Source: Adiantum capillus-veneris (Eukaryota; Streptophyta; Polypodiopsida; Polypodiales; Pteridaceae). From it: a stretch of 64,000 bases of DNA. The notes under the pieces are model-generated. The model had not been told where the DNA came from, did not search any database, and worked only from the letters and a program-made list of their open reading frames with translations. Position 1 is the first letter of the stretch. Each line of letters begins with the position of its first letter. The position numbers were made by a program, and so were the translations under genes. Below are positions 48,309-60,009 of the stretch, in pieces. The stretch covers positions 136,964,529 through 137,028,528 of the forward strand of contig CM043964.1 of assembly GCA_014529385.2 (NCBI GenBank), in the 5' to 3' direction.

Positions 48309-49103
48309 TGTTGACGGGCGAGCGTCAACGACATGCATTATGCTTCCATTGGTGTGTACACATATGTGTATGCATATATTTTTTGTATTTATAGGCTCCA
48401 TAGTGGGTTCCAAGTTGTACATTGATGATTAGATGAGCCTAGATACCTGCAGCATGTTATACATTTTTTGGCCGAATGCCCATTTTTAAAAGCCCTTGTA
48501 TATAAGTCAATTCATAAGATGTGAAAGGGCATTCTTAGAGAAGAGAGTGTGAGGGAGTGTGGAGAAGAAGAAGAGGAGTGGCTATGGAGCTTGGATCTTC
48601 CACATCATATGTAGTAGTCATTGGGATTAATGGAAGCTAAGTTCTCTCTACTTTCTCTTGTCTTTCAAGCTTATGTGTGTTAATGGTGTATGATTAGTGT
48701 TAATCTTCTCTTCTCTCTCAAGTTTTCCCTCTTGTTTGAGTATTCTTGCTTCACATGTGTGCTAAATTAGAGTGTGTGTGTGTGTACGTGGGCTGCATAC
48801 ATTTCTCTCATTAGGCTTCTTTGTGTATGCTTAATGTGTGATTAGAGTGTGTGTGCTTGCGATTAGAGCAAAGGGATACACCATTGTCTGCATGATTAGA
48901 GAGTTAGAGTGTAGATTGATAGTGTGTGTGCATAGATTTTGCTTCATCGGCTTTCCCTCTTCTTCTCTCTTGCTTTACCCCTCTTCCTAGAGTCCTCATT
49001 CCATCACATTAGGTGCATCCATGCCTCCATGCACTAGCCGGGTTCCAATCCACTGGATTGACATTATGTCGATGGGTTGTGCACTGTGCTATGACCACCA
49101 ATA
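48309..49103 (+). mobile_element. 3' LTR of element N (795 bp)
   Basis: Aligns with 41481-42271 over its whole length with scattered differences and a short GT-length difference near 48780. It ends CAATA where the 5' LTR has CAACA. Confidence 0.92.
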
Positions 49104-52100
49104 GGGGGTCATCCTCAAAGACCCAAAAATATTGCCACAATCTGAAACACCACCAGAGAACCAAGAGAGACCATCAGGTATGCAACCCTTGGTGGATACA
49201 AGTAAGTTACATCGGATGCTCTCCAATGAGTTAACTGGTGAAGAGAGGAAAGAATATGTCTCTATGCTAGGTAGCTTCACCACATTGTTCATTGATGGTT
49301 ATGAAAAGATCACAGACATCAGAGTGGTACAACACTGCATAAGGCTTGAGGAAGGAAGTAAGCATGTAATACAAAAGCTTAGAAGGCTTGGGGTAATTCA
49401 ACAAGAAGCATTTCTCAAAGAGGTAAGTAATTTGCTATAGGTAGGTTTCATTTACCCCGTCGAAGACTTAGAGTGGGTCTCTCCAGTGGTAGTCACACCA
49501 AAGAAGGATGGTAAGTGGAGAGTTTGTGTAGACTACAAATCTCTCAATGCAGCAACAAAGAGGGATCATTTTCCTATCCCATTCCAAGATGAAATTCTCA
49601 ATGAGCTAGCAGGTCATGAGCGCTACACAGTATGTGATGGATACTCAGGATACTTTTAGATTAGCATTGCAGAAGAAGACCAGAAAAAGACAACTTTCAT
49701 AACACCATGGGGATGTTTTTCTTACAAGGTGATGCCTTTTGGCCTCACCAATGCTCCGGCCACATTCCAATGCTATGTAACTTTTTTCTTCCATCCATGC
49801 TTTGGTAAGTCAATATGAGTCTTCATAGATGATTTTTGCATCTACAGTTCTTGCTCCCTCCATTTGAGCAAGGTCTATGATAGCCTGGCTAGGCTACAAA
49901 GCTTGGGTGGCTAGCTTAACGTGGATAAGTGTCACATTGGTGAAAGCAAGGTCACTCTTCTTGGCCATGTAATTTCAGCAAAAGGAATTGAAGCTGACCC
50001 TAGCAAGATACAAGATTTGATATCTTTGTCATCACCTACCATAGTTAAGCAATTGGTCTCTTTTCTTCATAAGGTAAGGTATTTAAGCAGGTTCATTCAC
50101 TTTCTCTCTCAGGTGGTTCTCCCTCTACATCTAGTCACCCATCAAGATGTCTTCCTTTGGAGTGAAGAAAATGAGCAACAATTTACCGAAGTGAAACAGA
50201 TCCTGGCTACACTTCCCACCATTGCACCCCCTAGATGGGACAAGCCATTTTATGTTAACCCTAGTGTAGGAAGTGATACCCTTGGAGCCATACTAATGCA
50301 AAAGGACCCCCAAACCTCTTTGATGAATCATATCTACTTCTCTAGTCGTGTCATGATTCCATCAGAAAAAGGATTCACCATGGTAGAGCACATGGTGCTT
50401 GCATTGATGTTTGCCACTACAAAGTTCCGCTATTATCTATTGCTTAGACCTTTTGTAATTTTGACAATGGAAGAGGTCTTTCCGTATGTGATGCAACACG
50501 TGGATGTCTCATCTAGAATATCTAAGTGGATTTTTAGATTACAAGAGTTTGATTACACCATGCAGGTAGAAAACTCCACTAGGTCTAGTCTAGCAAGTAT
50601 TCTTACTCATTGTCACTATGAGAAGAAGCTAAAGGTCAACACAGAAGGTAAAGAAGTGAAAATTCCTAAGCTAGAAAGAGCTCATTCTCTTTTCTTTGAT
50701 GGAGCATACAAAAGAACAGTGGACCAGTCTGCAGCTGGCATCATCATCTTCAATGAGCAAAAGGAAAAGGTATTTTCTATTGGGTAGCTTTTACACTCCC
50801 ACTCTAACAATGAAGCAAAGTATGCGGATTTAATTCTTGGATTATAACAATGTGTTTTGCAAGGGATTCAACGCCTAAATGTGTTTGGAAATGCTATGCT
50901 TTTGATAAAGCAGATAAATGGCACTTGGATTTGTAAAAATCAGGTTTTACTTGGCCAATTGCACAAAGTTAAGGATCTTTTAAGGAAGCTTGAAGCAGTG
51001 CAGCTATTTCATGTCCCTAGGGGAGAGAATCAAGAGGCAGATGCTCTAGCCAAGGATAGAATACAAGGTGTTCCCATAGGAGCAATCAGACTAAAACTAC
51101 CCCTCTTTCAAGGTAGCGATGCTATGCCTGACATCATCAGTTTCTTAGATACAGGAGAGTGTCCTGAAGGGTACACCAAGGGCCAGAAACAATGGCTTAT
51201 CAGAAAGGCAACAAGATACTGCCTTGTAAATAGCAACTTATATTGCAAGGTCAAAGACCAGATTCTCAGGCGAGTGCCAATCTCCAGTGAAATCACGGTG
51301 GTAATCTCAAGTTGCCATGATGGTGTCTGCAGCGGCCATTTTGCTCTAGATATTACTAGTAGGAAGATTCAACAGGTAGGATTCTCTTGGCCTAGTATGA
51401 ACAGGGATGTGCATCATTGGTGTAAAACATGCAAGGCTTGTCAAGTGTCCAGTGATCGTACACTAACCTAAGAGCCACAGACTCCTATCATCTCATATGG
51501 TCCATTTGAGAAGTGGGGAATAAATGAAATTGGTCCTTTACCAAGGGCTTAATTAGGTAAATTATACATTCTGGTTGGTGTACACTACATGACCCGATGG
51601 GCAGAAGCAATAGCCACCATACGCGTTACGGCCCAAGAAGTGGCAAAGTTCATATTTGAGCACATTTGTTGGAGTTTTGGCACACCTCTGGAGATAATAT
51701 CTGATAGAGGACCAGGTTTTAGAGGCAATCTGGTGGGAGAACTGATGAAAAATTTAGGCATTACACGCCGACATTCCACCCCATACTATCCATAGTGCAA
51801 TGGTCTAGTGGAAAAGGTAAACGACATGATCTGTAAGATCATCACAAAGCAGGTGAATAACCACACAAGTGATTGGGATAAACATCTCATGGCTGCTCTT
51901 TGGGCTTACCACACGACATTCCAAACATCACTATGTTTCACCCCGTTTCATCTAGTATATGGAAAGGAGGCCATTCTACCAATTGAGGTGCAAATAGCCA
52001 GCTTGCGAGTCATTGCTAGCCATTTACAACAATTAATTGCCCATCTCCGCAACCACATTTTGGATCTAGAGAGGCTTCAACTAGATAGAGAAGAAGCAAT

Positions 52101-52455
52101 CAATCACTATGCAGTGCAAGCAGAGTGACACCAATTCACATTCAATCAAGGGCTTAAGAAAAAGGGTATGGAAAAAGGCATGTTAGTGTTGAGATACGAC
52201 AACAGATTTGACACTAGGAAAGATAAGAAATTTCAACCCAGATAGGAAGGGCAATTCATCATCAAAAAGCGATACGCCAATAACAGCTACAAATTGATGA
52301 AAGTAGATGGTCAAATTTACAAGACCAGAGTCAATGGATGGAGGCTCAAGAGATACTTCTTAAGATTTGATCCAAAGTTCATGCTAGATATTCCAGAAGA
52401 GGGAGAACCCTCCAACTCCGCTATTAGAGAATCAAAAGCAGAGCTAGAAGCATGA
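49104..52455 (+). pseudogene. pol of gypsy G: RT, RNase H, second RNase H, integrase
   Basis: A single frame with 11 internal stops (49438, 49657, 49816, 49912, 50785, 50845, 51469, 51550, 51793, 52126, 52243) and no frameshift. [35 protein letters not shown] and VFIDDFCIYS (FIDD catalytic box). RNase H about 50100-50560. The second RNase H is 50690-51050: LFFDGAYKR, NNEAKYADLI, ENQEADALAKD. Integrase: the H-C-C zinc region ending CKTCKACQ, then MTRWAEAIA, ISDRGPGFRG and LVEKVND (DDE core). C-terminal domain to 52455. The dual RNase H marks the Tat group. Confidence 0.9.
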
Positions 52456-52470
52456 ATGCCTCTAGCTAGA

Positions 52471-52651
52471 AGGGAGGGCTAATGACAGGGCGTTTTTGAA
52501 ACCGTGGCCGCAAGAACCAACCCCAATCGGGAAGGAGCGTAATACAAGGAATTTGTTTTTAAAAAAAAGCTTTTTTTTCATGCACCACCACCCCTCCATG
52601 CTTGCAGGCAGTGGGCCATCTCTCAGTTTGGCCACACTCCTCTATTATCAC
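52471..52651 (+). mobile_element. purine tract and truncated 3' LTR of gypsy G
   Basis: agaagggagggctaa precedes TGACAGGGCG at 52483. 169 bp of LTR remain before element D begins. Confidence 0.55.
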
Positions 52652-53572
52652 TGTTAGCAACAAGCTAACATGGACACCATTTTTCGGAGTTCTCTTTGTA
52701 AAACACTTATTATTTTGATAAATTGGGAATATTGTAACTCTTGTTTTCTCGGATAAACTCTATAATTAATGAACCGGGGCTACAAGCTTCCAGATTGTAT
52801 CAGCCAATCATTACCCAACTTTGGTACAACTCCAAATTATTAGTTTTGACCACCCAAAAACCTTAGCTAAGGTATAAAAGCCAATTTTTGTAAGATTTTA
52901 TCAAGTTTTGGATAAGAAATACACAGCGTGAGCTAACGGCCCTCACTCCTCTCCTTCTCGGGCTTCCTACTCCCTCTCTGGTCGTCACCCTTTTGATTGT
53001 GTTTGTTGCATGACAATCGCAGGTAAGAGCTCTACGCATTGACGTAAGCCATTCACACTATTTCGTAGCTTTTGGCATCGCTGACCCGTGGCCTAATTTC
53101 ATCATAACTAGGAATTTACACTTTTAAATCGAAAACTAAGCATAGGCAAGGTATTGGGGCATCATTGCTAAGCATTTAGATGCATTCTGAGTTGAAAACG
53201 ACTAGGTCAAAAATCCACTACTGTTAAGAATCGCAATTTTGGAACTTGACCTAAAGTGAGGTTTGAGATCATAAGCATGTGTGCTTAAGTTTTATAAACT
53301 TGTCCTAGAAGTTTCGTTACGTTTGGATGTCATTTGATGCTATAACGGATGTGGTTTGCTTGCCGATGAGCGATTAGCTTTTGGTGATTTCAGTCACTTG
53401 AGTGTAGCTTGAGTTAGATGCGAGTTGTTAGTTGTTTTTCGAGAGATTGACAACCTCTTGTAGCCTCTATGCACTAGTCGAGTCAGCTTCGTCCCATGGT
53501 TTGACAAATTAATCGTGGTTCTCGCTAATACTGCAATAAGATAGGATGGTGAGATAAGACATGAGTCCCACA
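52652..53572 (+). mobile_element. 5' LTR of element D (921 bp)
   Basis: TGTTAGCAACAAGC...CCACA. TATA-like 'ggtataaaagcc' near 52872. Confidence 0.92.
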
Positions 53573-53574
53573 TT

Positions 53575-53596
53575 TGGCGCCACTGTCGGGGATCGA
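53575..53596 (+). other. primer-binding site (tRNA-Asp) of element D
   Basis: TGGCGCCACTGTCGGGGATC closely matches the complement of the plant tRNA-Asp 3' end; 2 nt from the LTR. Confidence 0.85.
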
Positions 53597-55527
53597 AGAG
53601 ACCTAAACTAGGGAAAAACACGAGCGTCTTGTGTAGTTGTCCCTTAACTTTCTCTACGTTCACCTAGAGTTCAAAACTTTCTTTTAGAAATCGCATAGCT
53701 TAAGATTGTCGTCTTTTGCTGTGTAGAGGAAGCTTGGAAGTAATCGTACTTATTGAGTGCCTTTAGAATTGTAGGATTGTAGAAATAGATTAGGATTTTA
53801 AGAATGATTGGTAGACGCGACAAGTCTTAAGATCAGACTCTGAAAAATATAAACATCACAAAAAAACGAGTGTTTGTGGATACTTTCCACAACCCCATTG
53901 CATGAGAATCTAGGAGTAGGGTAAGTAGGATCCGAGGTGGATTTCAGAACATTTCTCTCTTTGAAAGAATCAAGTGTGAGTTGTTATTGGATGTTGCAGA
54001 ATTTCAAGTCTACGGCTAGAAATAGCCCGAAAAGACTCGAATCCACTCAATCCGATTGGAGAGTAAGCGTAAGAGTTGTTTGAACTAGTTGGTAAGCTCA
54101 AAGACACTTCGAGGTAAAAATTTCAAGAGTTTGCCAAAACTCAGACTATTTACTTTTTCTTGATATTTTGAACCAAATTAAGTTTTAACTTCAGTCATAG
54201 GCTTAAAATAGCTCATATAAAGACTGTCTTTGAAAAAATTACAAAAAAGTGTTCATTTCAAGCCTAAAGTAAATAATCACGATTATTAAATTTCTGCTCT
54301 AAATTGACCAAGCTTCATATCATTGACTCATTGCATGTGTACAAACAACTTTTGTAAAGGCCCAAGAGATTTGGATAACTAAACTGGCAAAAAACTGGGT
54401 AAAAACTAAAGTTTGTACTGACTTTTTGAATCTTCAGTGTAAATTGGGGAAAAATTTGTCCAAACTTGTTGAAAATTGATTCATAGGCTTATATTGATGT
54501 GATAAACATGTGTACATGCTCAGTTGTTCAAAAAGACGTAAAAATTTATCAGTAGTAAATAATCGCGATTGTTTATATCTATCCTATTTTTCAACTTTTT
54601 TGACCAAGTCAGCATACCACTAGTTTTACCATGCTGTAATAAGTCCACAAACCAAATTTGGTAAGAATTGGAACATTGGATTGAAAATTGTGACTAAAAT
54701 TGCAAAGTTAGTCTGCGGACAGATAATTGAAGACCATTTGACCGAAAATTTGTCCAAACTTGATGAAACTTGGCTAGGGACCTTAACTTAAGGTGCTTAA
54801 CAGATCTGTGTCAAAGTTGGGACAAAAACTTACAAACATATAGCTAGAGTAAATAATCACGATTATTTACATCTGCTTCAAAACTTGATGATTTTGCAGA
54901 TTTGAATATACCACAAGGTCAACCATATCAAGTAGACCTCACAAATCCATTTTGGTGAAATCTGAATCCCAAAAGTGAGACTTAAGCCATATTCTCGAAA
55001 TCAGAGTTTGCGGACACTAAACGGTTGATAAACTTGATCAGAAACTGTCCAAACTTGTTGAAACTTGTCCAGAGACTTTAACAACTTGTATACTTGCCAA
55101 ACCAATAAAAAAAGTGCAAAAAATTGACAAAAGTAAATAATCACGATTATTTACTACTGCTATCCAGAGACATCAATTTTGACTTTTGAGCTTATACAGT
55201 GTTAGACCAACATAATATAAAGCCATAGGGCAATTTTGGGTCAATCGGATCAAAATTGATACATATACACTCAGTTTACAGGTTGCATATTAGAACTTTG
55301 ATTTTTTGCTAAAGTCGAATTTGAAAGTCAAATTTTGACTCTCATAGCTCGATTTGAAGTGATACTACTGTCTATATAGAAGAATAGCTAACTTTTTCAA
55401 ATTTGTACAGGAATCAGGTTGCAGACGAGGAATCAATGGCTTGATAAAAGGTTGCAATTGAATCAAGTGAAAATTAACGACAAGTCAATCAAAGGTGAGT
55501 ACTCTATCTAGGGCTTCATAAGTCTAT
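53597..55527 (+). repeat. leader of element D with about 290-bp diverged tandem repeats and a palindrome
   Basis: The near-palindrome GTAAATAATCACGATTATTT starts at 54269, 54555, 54849 and 55133, spacing 286, 294 and 284 bp. Between palindromes 'gtccaaacttgttgaaa' and other phrases recur in the same order. No coding potential. Confidence 0.85.
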
Positions 55528-57300
55528 ATGAACCTTAGATCTGGTCGTGTATTAGAAAATCAGGGCATACTCGGAGAAACCTCCAGTAGAGTATCCACCA
55601 TGAAGATCATCTATATCGTCAAGATCAAAGATAAGGGATTTGCAGACCTACCAACCTACATGTTTTGGGATTGTTATAACAACAACTTTGTTATGATGAC
55701 TCTTGAGGAGGTAGAACAAACCAAATACCAAGGGTATTCCATACGGGATTGGATATTAGGACAAGGACCAGAAACAATTTCAAGAGATGAACACCGTGAG
55801 AGATCATCTGAGAGTAATATGAAGAAACTAGAAACCACCTCATCACATAGAAAACCGGGTGACACTAAGGCCAGTCCAAGGCTACATTAGTCACTATTTC
55901 CAACAGACTAGTTTGAAGGACTCGGAACAGGACCAACTGCCCAAGAGTTGAACCAAACAGACGCGTCAGACCAGCTGATTTTCAAAAATGGGTCAGAAAA
56001 TACAGTGGATCAGGGGATCCATACGACCACTCAGCAAGCTTTAAGCAAGTGCTAAGAGCAGAGTGTATATTCGATTTCCATACTCAATTCGAGGGGTTTG
56101 GAATGACATTAGAAGGAAAAGCATTGACATGGTTCCAAAACATTCCACCAAGGTCAATCATGGACTTGAACACATTAGCTCAAGGATTTGTAGCTGATTG
56201 TTCCAAAACGGGGATCAAACATAATATGGTAGCTCAAATCTACAGCTTTAAACAGAAACATGGTGAGTTTGTTAGGGATTTTGTGACTAGAATGAAACAA
56301 TATATTGCTAGATGTCCAGGGCTAGACACACCTGCAAAAGAACAACTTGTATCTTTGTTTCTAGAGGGACTGCTAAACAAGGAACTTCATGCTATACTCT
56401 ATAGTAAAAAACATACCACCCTAGAAGAGTGTGTGTCAAAAGCTATTGACTTAGGAGACAATTGCAAAATTTTCAACAAAGAAGATGCCCGTAAGGATAA
56501 CCAAAGTGAGAAAACAACGTCCACTAAACTGGCACAAGTGGGAACGGTTGCTGCGGCACCACTCTCAGCCATAGAAGATATGCTAAAAAGGATGAACGTC
56601 ATGATCAACAACATGCAAAAAGCACCTATGAGGGGACCAGAACAAGGGATGCCTCCAGAGGGACAACCAATTAGGCCACAAAAATGATGTGAAATCGAGG
56701 AAAAATGGACCAACTATGAGACACACGAGTGCTACTTCAGACCAAAGTATGATGGGAATGTTCAGTACATGCCTATGAGGCCACAAGGACAACCCATGTC
56801 AGATATCAGCCTAATATAGCCCAAGCTCAAAGACCACCCATGGGTATGGAAAGACCTCAACCTGTGTTGGGACAACAACCTCCGTATCCAGGACATAATG
56901 CAGTGCTTGTACATGCACTCTGAAGGAGTCATAGATAAACAAGCATTATTGCATGTTACACCCTATGCAAAGCCTAGTCCATCTACAGGTAATGATAGAA
57001 GGAGATTGGTATAATCCACATCCACCACCAATGGAAGAAACAGTGACTTATGCTCCACCAGAGCTCGCACCAATGTATTATGTAGCTAATCAAGGTGTCA
57101 GACCTCCCATGGGAAGATCCATGATGAAGCCAAGAACTGAAAACTGTCATAAATGTGGTGTTGATGACTATTGGAAAAATGAATGTCCAGAGCCTGACAA
57201 AAAACTCAAACCAATTGAAACCTATTGCATACAATGTTGCAAGAAAGGAGGACACTTCCAGAAGATTGTCCTAAAAATCCTCTGAACAAGGGTAAAACTG
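55528..57300 (+). pseudogene. gag of element D
   Basis: Start MNLRSGRVLENQGILGETSS at 55528; a fragment of the same start is at 9684. After a break the frame with DFQKWVRKYSGSGDPYDH (about 55978) leads into the Retrotrans_gag core 56049-56480 (GKALTWFQNIP, FVADCSK, FVRDFVTRMKQY, LFLEGL). A zinc knuckle CHKCGVDDYWKNEC (about 57147) and a second, frameshifted one (YCIQCCKKGGHF) follow. Several stops or frameshifts. Confidence 0.82.
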
Positions 57301-58990
57301 TAGTAAACGTAGTCCAAGTGATGCCTAGTAGCTCATCAGAGAGTGAACCGATTGTTCTAATCAAGGTAATCACTAGAGCCCAGGCAAAGAAAAAGAAACA
57401 CAACTCCTCTGATGATTCGGAAAATACGAATTTTTTTTCTCAAAGAATCAAAAGGAGCAGAAGCAAAAGATATGAGATGAGAAAACAAAAACAACGGGTT
57501 GAAATCGAGATGAAAGCAAAGAAGCTAGTCCATGACAAGTTGAAAGAAACTGGCAGTGAATTCAAGAAAACAGCCGTGAAATCTGGAGGATCCATTTTGG
57601 TTGATAAAATTTTTGAGCCTATTAATGCCGCCTTGGAAGCTTACCAAGCAGGACTTAAAGCAGGCCAAAACATGGAAAACAAATGGAAAAACTATCCATC
57701 TCCAGACATGGAAGCAGCTAAACTGGAAGCTTATCAAAACTTGGTAAGAATCACGTAGGAAATGCTGGAAAAACAAAAACCCAAGCTTGAAAGTATGGTA
57801 AACCTAAAGAGCTTGTGGTAAAAAAGAAGAAAGAAAGACCTAATGTGGTGGTAGAACCCCACCTTGAAACAAACGAACCAGAGCTTATAGGGACTGACAA
57901 GGCCTTAGACGGAATTCCATTCATAGAGAAAGACTGGTCAGGACACTTAGGGAAAAAGTGAGAGAGATCAATGATGGGAGCCTAACTCTGAAGTCAACTC
58001 CTATAGAGGAAGTCTGGTTGGATAACCTACCTTCTGATATAAACATGGATTTACAATCCTTGTACGGGGATTGCCGATCAGAAGCTTCAGGAATGTACCT
58101 TAAAAACATTACCTTCTTACTTGGGAGATAAGGACGATGAATCAATCGTGTCCAAGACCACTCAAGTAAAAAGAGCTGAACAGACCCTAGAAGTAGACAA
58201 CATTCATTTGATCATGTCTACACCCATCCAATGCACTCTTAATTTGGGAGAACTGTTAAAACTCAGACCATACTTATGAAATGATTTACAGAAAACCCTA
58301 GAGAAGGTGGGGATAACTGGGTTAATCTCAAAAATATTAAAAAATTTGAAAAATGAAATGGAAAACAAAGAGATTCGATCAGTTCCCATGAACAAAGTAG
58401 GAGAATATTATGAAGGGGAAGAAGGGAACACCACCCTCCCATTGAAATATAATGACATTGAAACCATGGCGGTTCTGAATGGTGGAGCTGGCATAGCCAT
58501 AGCCACTAAAGCAGTATGGAAATCTTGGGGACAGCCAGCCATTAGACAAACTTGAATGAAATTGAAGTTGGCTGACGGACACATTGAGAGATCATTAGGG
58601 ATGCTTGAAAAAGTGACAGTCAACTCCTGGGGAATTGAATATGAACACACTTTTGCCATAGTAGACTTTGAGAAAAAACTCAACTATGAAATCATATTGG
58701 GAAGACCTTTCATGCGATAGGTACAACTTATCCAAGATTGGGGAAACAATTATCTGTACTTGAAGCAAGTGGGATCTATAACAAGAGTCAATCTAAAAGA
58801 TCACACTTATAGAGATGTCTTGAAAACACCCATCCAAGAGTTTGATTCAGTCTCTTTAGCTGAAACTAAACTCCCATCCTGGTTAAACAAAGACACTCCT
58901 ATTTGGATGTGTCGTGCTTCAGAAAACGGAAGTTTAAGACGAGAAGAATGTGTCCTAGAAAGGGACTGCACACACGAAGACTAAGTACCT
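57301..58990 (+). pseudogene. basic linker and inactive protease of element D
   Basis: 57301-57758 is basic and charged (RAQAKKKKHNSSDDSEN, KRSRSKRYEMRKQKQRVEI). The protease region at about 58380-58780 reads MNKVGEYYEGEEG, then AVLNGGAGIAIATK where element A has ILDGGAG, then a TGA, then IILGRPFMR followed by a TAG. Replacement of the catalytic Asp by Asn would inactivate the enzyme. Strong similarity to element A residue by residue. Confidence 0.8.
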
Positions 58991-60000
58991 AAACCCCTTC
59001 CAGAGCATTTATTTGAGCCATTCGAGTAGACTCAAATTTTAGCGACAATGGATGTATATATGAATACGTCTATGCCTACTCAATTTTGCAATGAGGATGG
59101 CTATGACATAATTCCCATCCAAATGATTTCAATCCTCAACATTGAAAACAGAGATGAGGAACCCAAGGACTTAATGAAAGCTCAACAAGTCTTTTCAGAC
59201 CTCTATTACGATGCAACTGATGAGTTAGATGAATACTCAGCTACCTCAGAAGATTTAGGGTCAAAAAAAGAGCATACTAGAGCTAAATTACTCTTAAAGG
59301 GAGGGGAGGAAAAGTTTTTTGACTTTCCAAAACAGAAATCACGAAGATAAAAATGGTATAGACGAAAGAGAGACACCAGAATAGTTAAAACACGACCTAT
59401 GCCATCAGTCTCCAGTAAAACACAATTCTTGATGCAGATAGATGCAAATGATTGTATCAAGGACAAAATAACTGACAAATATCCTTCAAACCAAAACTCA
59501 AAAATGTCTCAAACATCGAGGAAAACAAGGAAGGGGAAAGCTAAAGAGGCGGTGGAACAGCAAAAGCAATCAGAGGAAACAGCTGCACAAGGAGACGCAC
59601 AACATGATCAAGGTGATGTGTCTCCCCAATTTTCTTCACCTGTTTCAGAATAGCATGATCACCCCATGCCGAGCCCACCACCTTCACTAGCGAATAAAGC
59701 AATAGAACGTGAACCCACCAAAGAGATAGAGCCTGAACAAAGAGAAGTAATTGAATCAGCACAACAGGCAATTGAATCTACACAAGAGAAGCAAAAAGAG
59801 CAAGACAAAGAGCCAGAAAGGGTAGCGAGTCCTGGACCAGAGGACAACACAAAGTTTGAGCAACTAAGAGAACAGGAGTCCGAGGAAACACCTTCTACCT
59901 CAACACAGCAAGAAAAGGCCGAGGTATCCACGAAGCCTCAGGATGACACAACAGAAGAAGATCAGCCATAGCCTCAAGGGAAACAAGAACCACCCGCTAT
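58991..60000 (+). pseudogene. acidic, Glu/Gln-rich region of element D
   Basis: Frames 59048-59350, 59399-59653 and 59666-59971 are low-complexity (EKQKEQDKEPERVASPGPED) and probably one disordered linker broken by stops. Confidence 0.5.
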
Positions 60001-60009
60001 GACACAACC

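Larger units (their letters stand above)
41481..49103 (+). mobile_element. RT-less LTR element N, nested in gypsy G
   Basis: LTRs 41481-42271 and 48309-49103 are about 95% identical by eye; 5-bp duplication GGGGG; tRNA-Asp-type primer site. The internal 6 kb contains one long ORF with no gag, protease, RT or integrase motif. Removing N plus one GGGGG brings the gypsy protease linker next to RT. The 3' untranslated part resembles element B. Confidence 0.9.
38038..52651 (+). mobile_element. Ty3/gypsy element G, Tat-like, interrupted by element N
   Basis: Order: possible primer site, extra 5' ORF, gag, protease (duplicated), [insertion of N at 41481-49108], RT, RNase H, a second RNase H, integrase, purine tract, 3' LTR piece. 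An additional RNase H after the first and an extra ORF before gag are characters of the Tat/Ogre group. The 3' LTR is cut by element D at 52652. Confidence 0.8.

Noticed and set aside
33913-52245. Reassigned stop codons (TAG/TAA as Gln) in this genome
   Set aside because: TGA stops also occur, stops are confined to decaying elements, and mutation of methylated cytosines explains them; land-plant nuclear genomes use the standard code.
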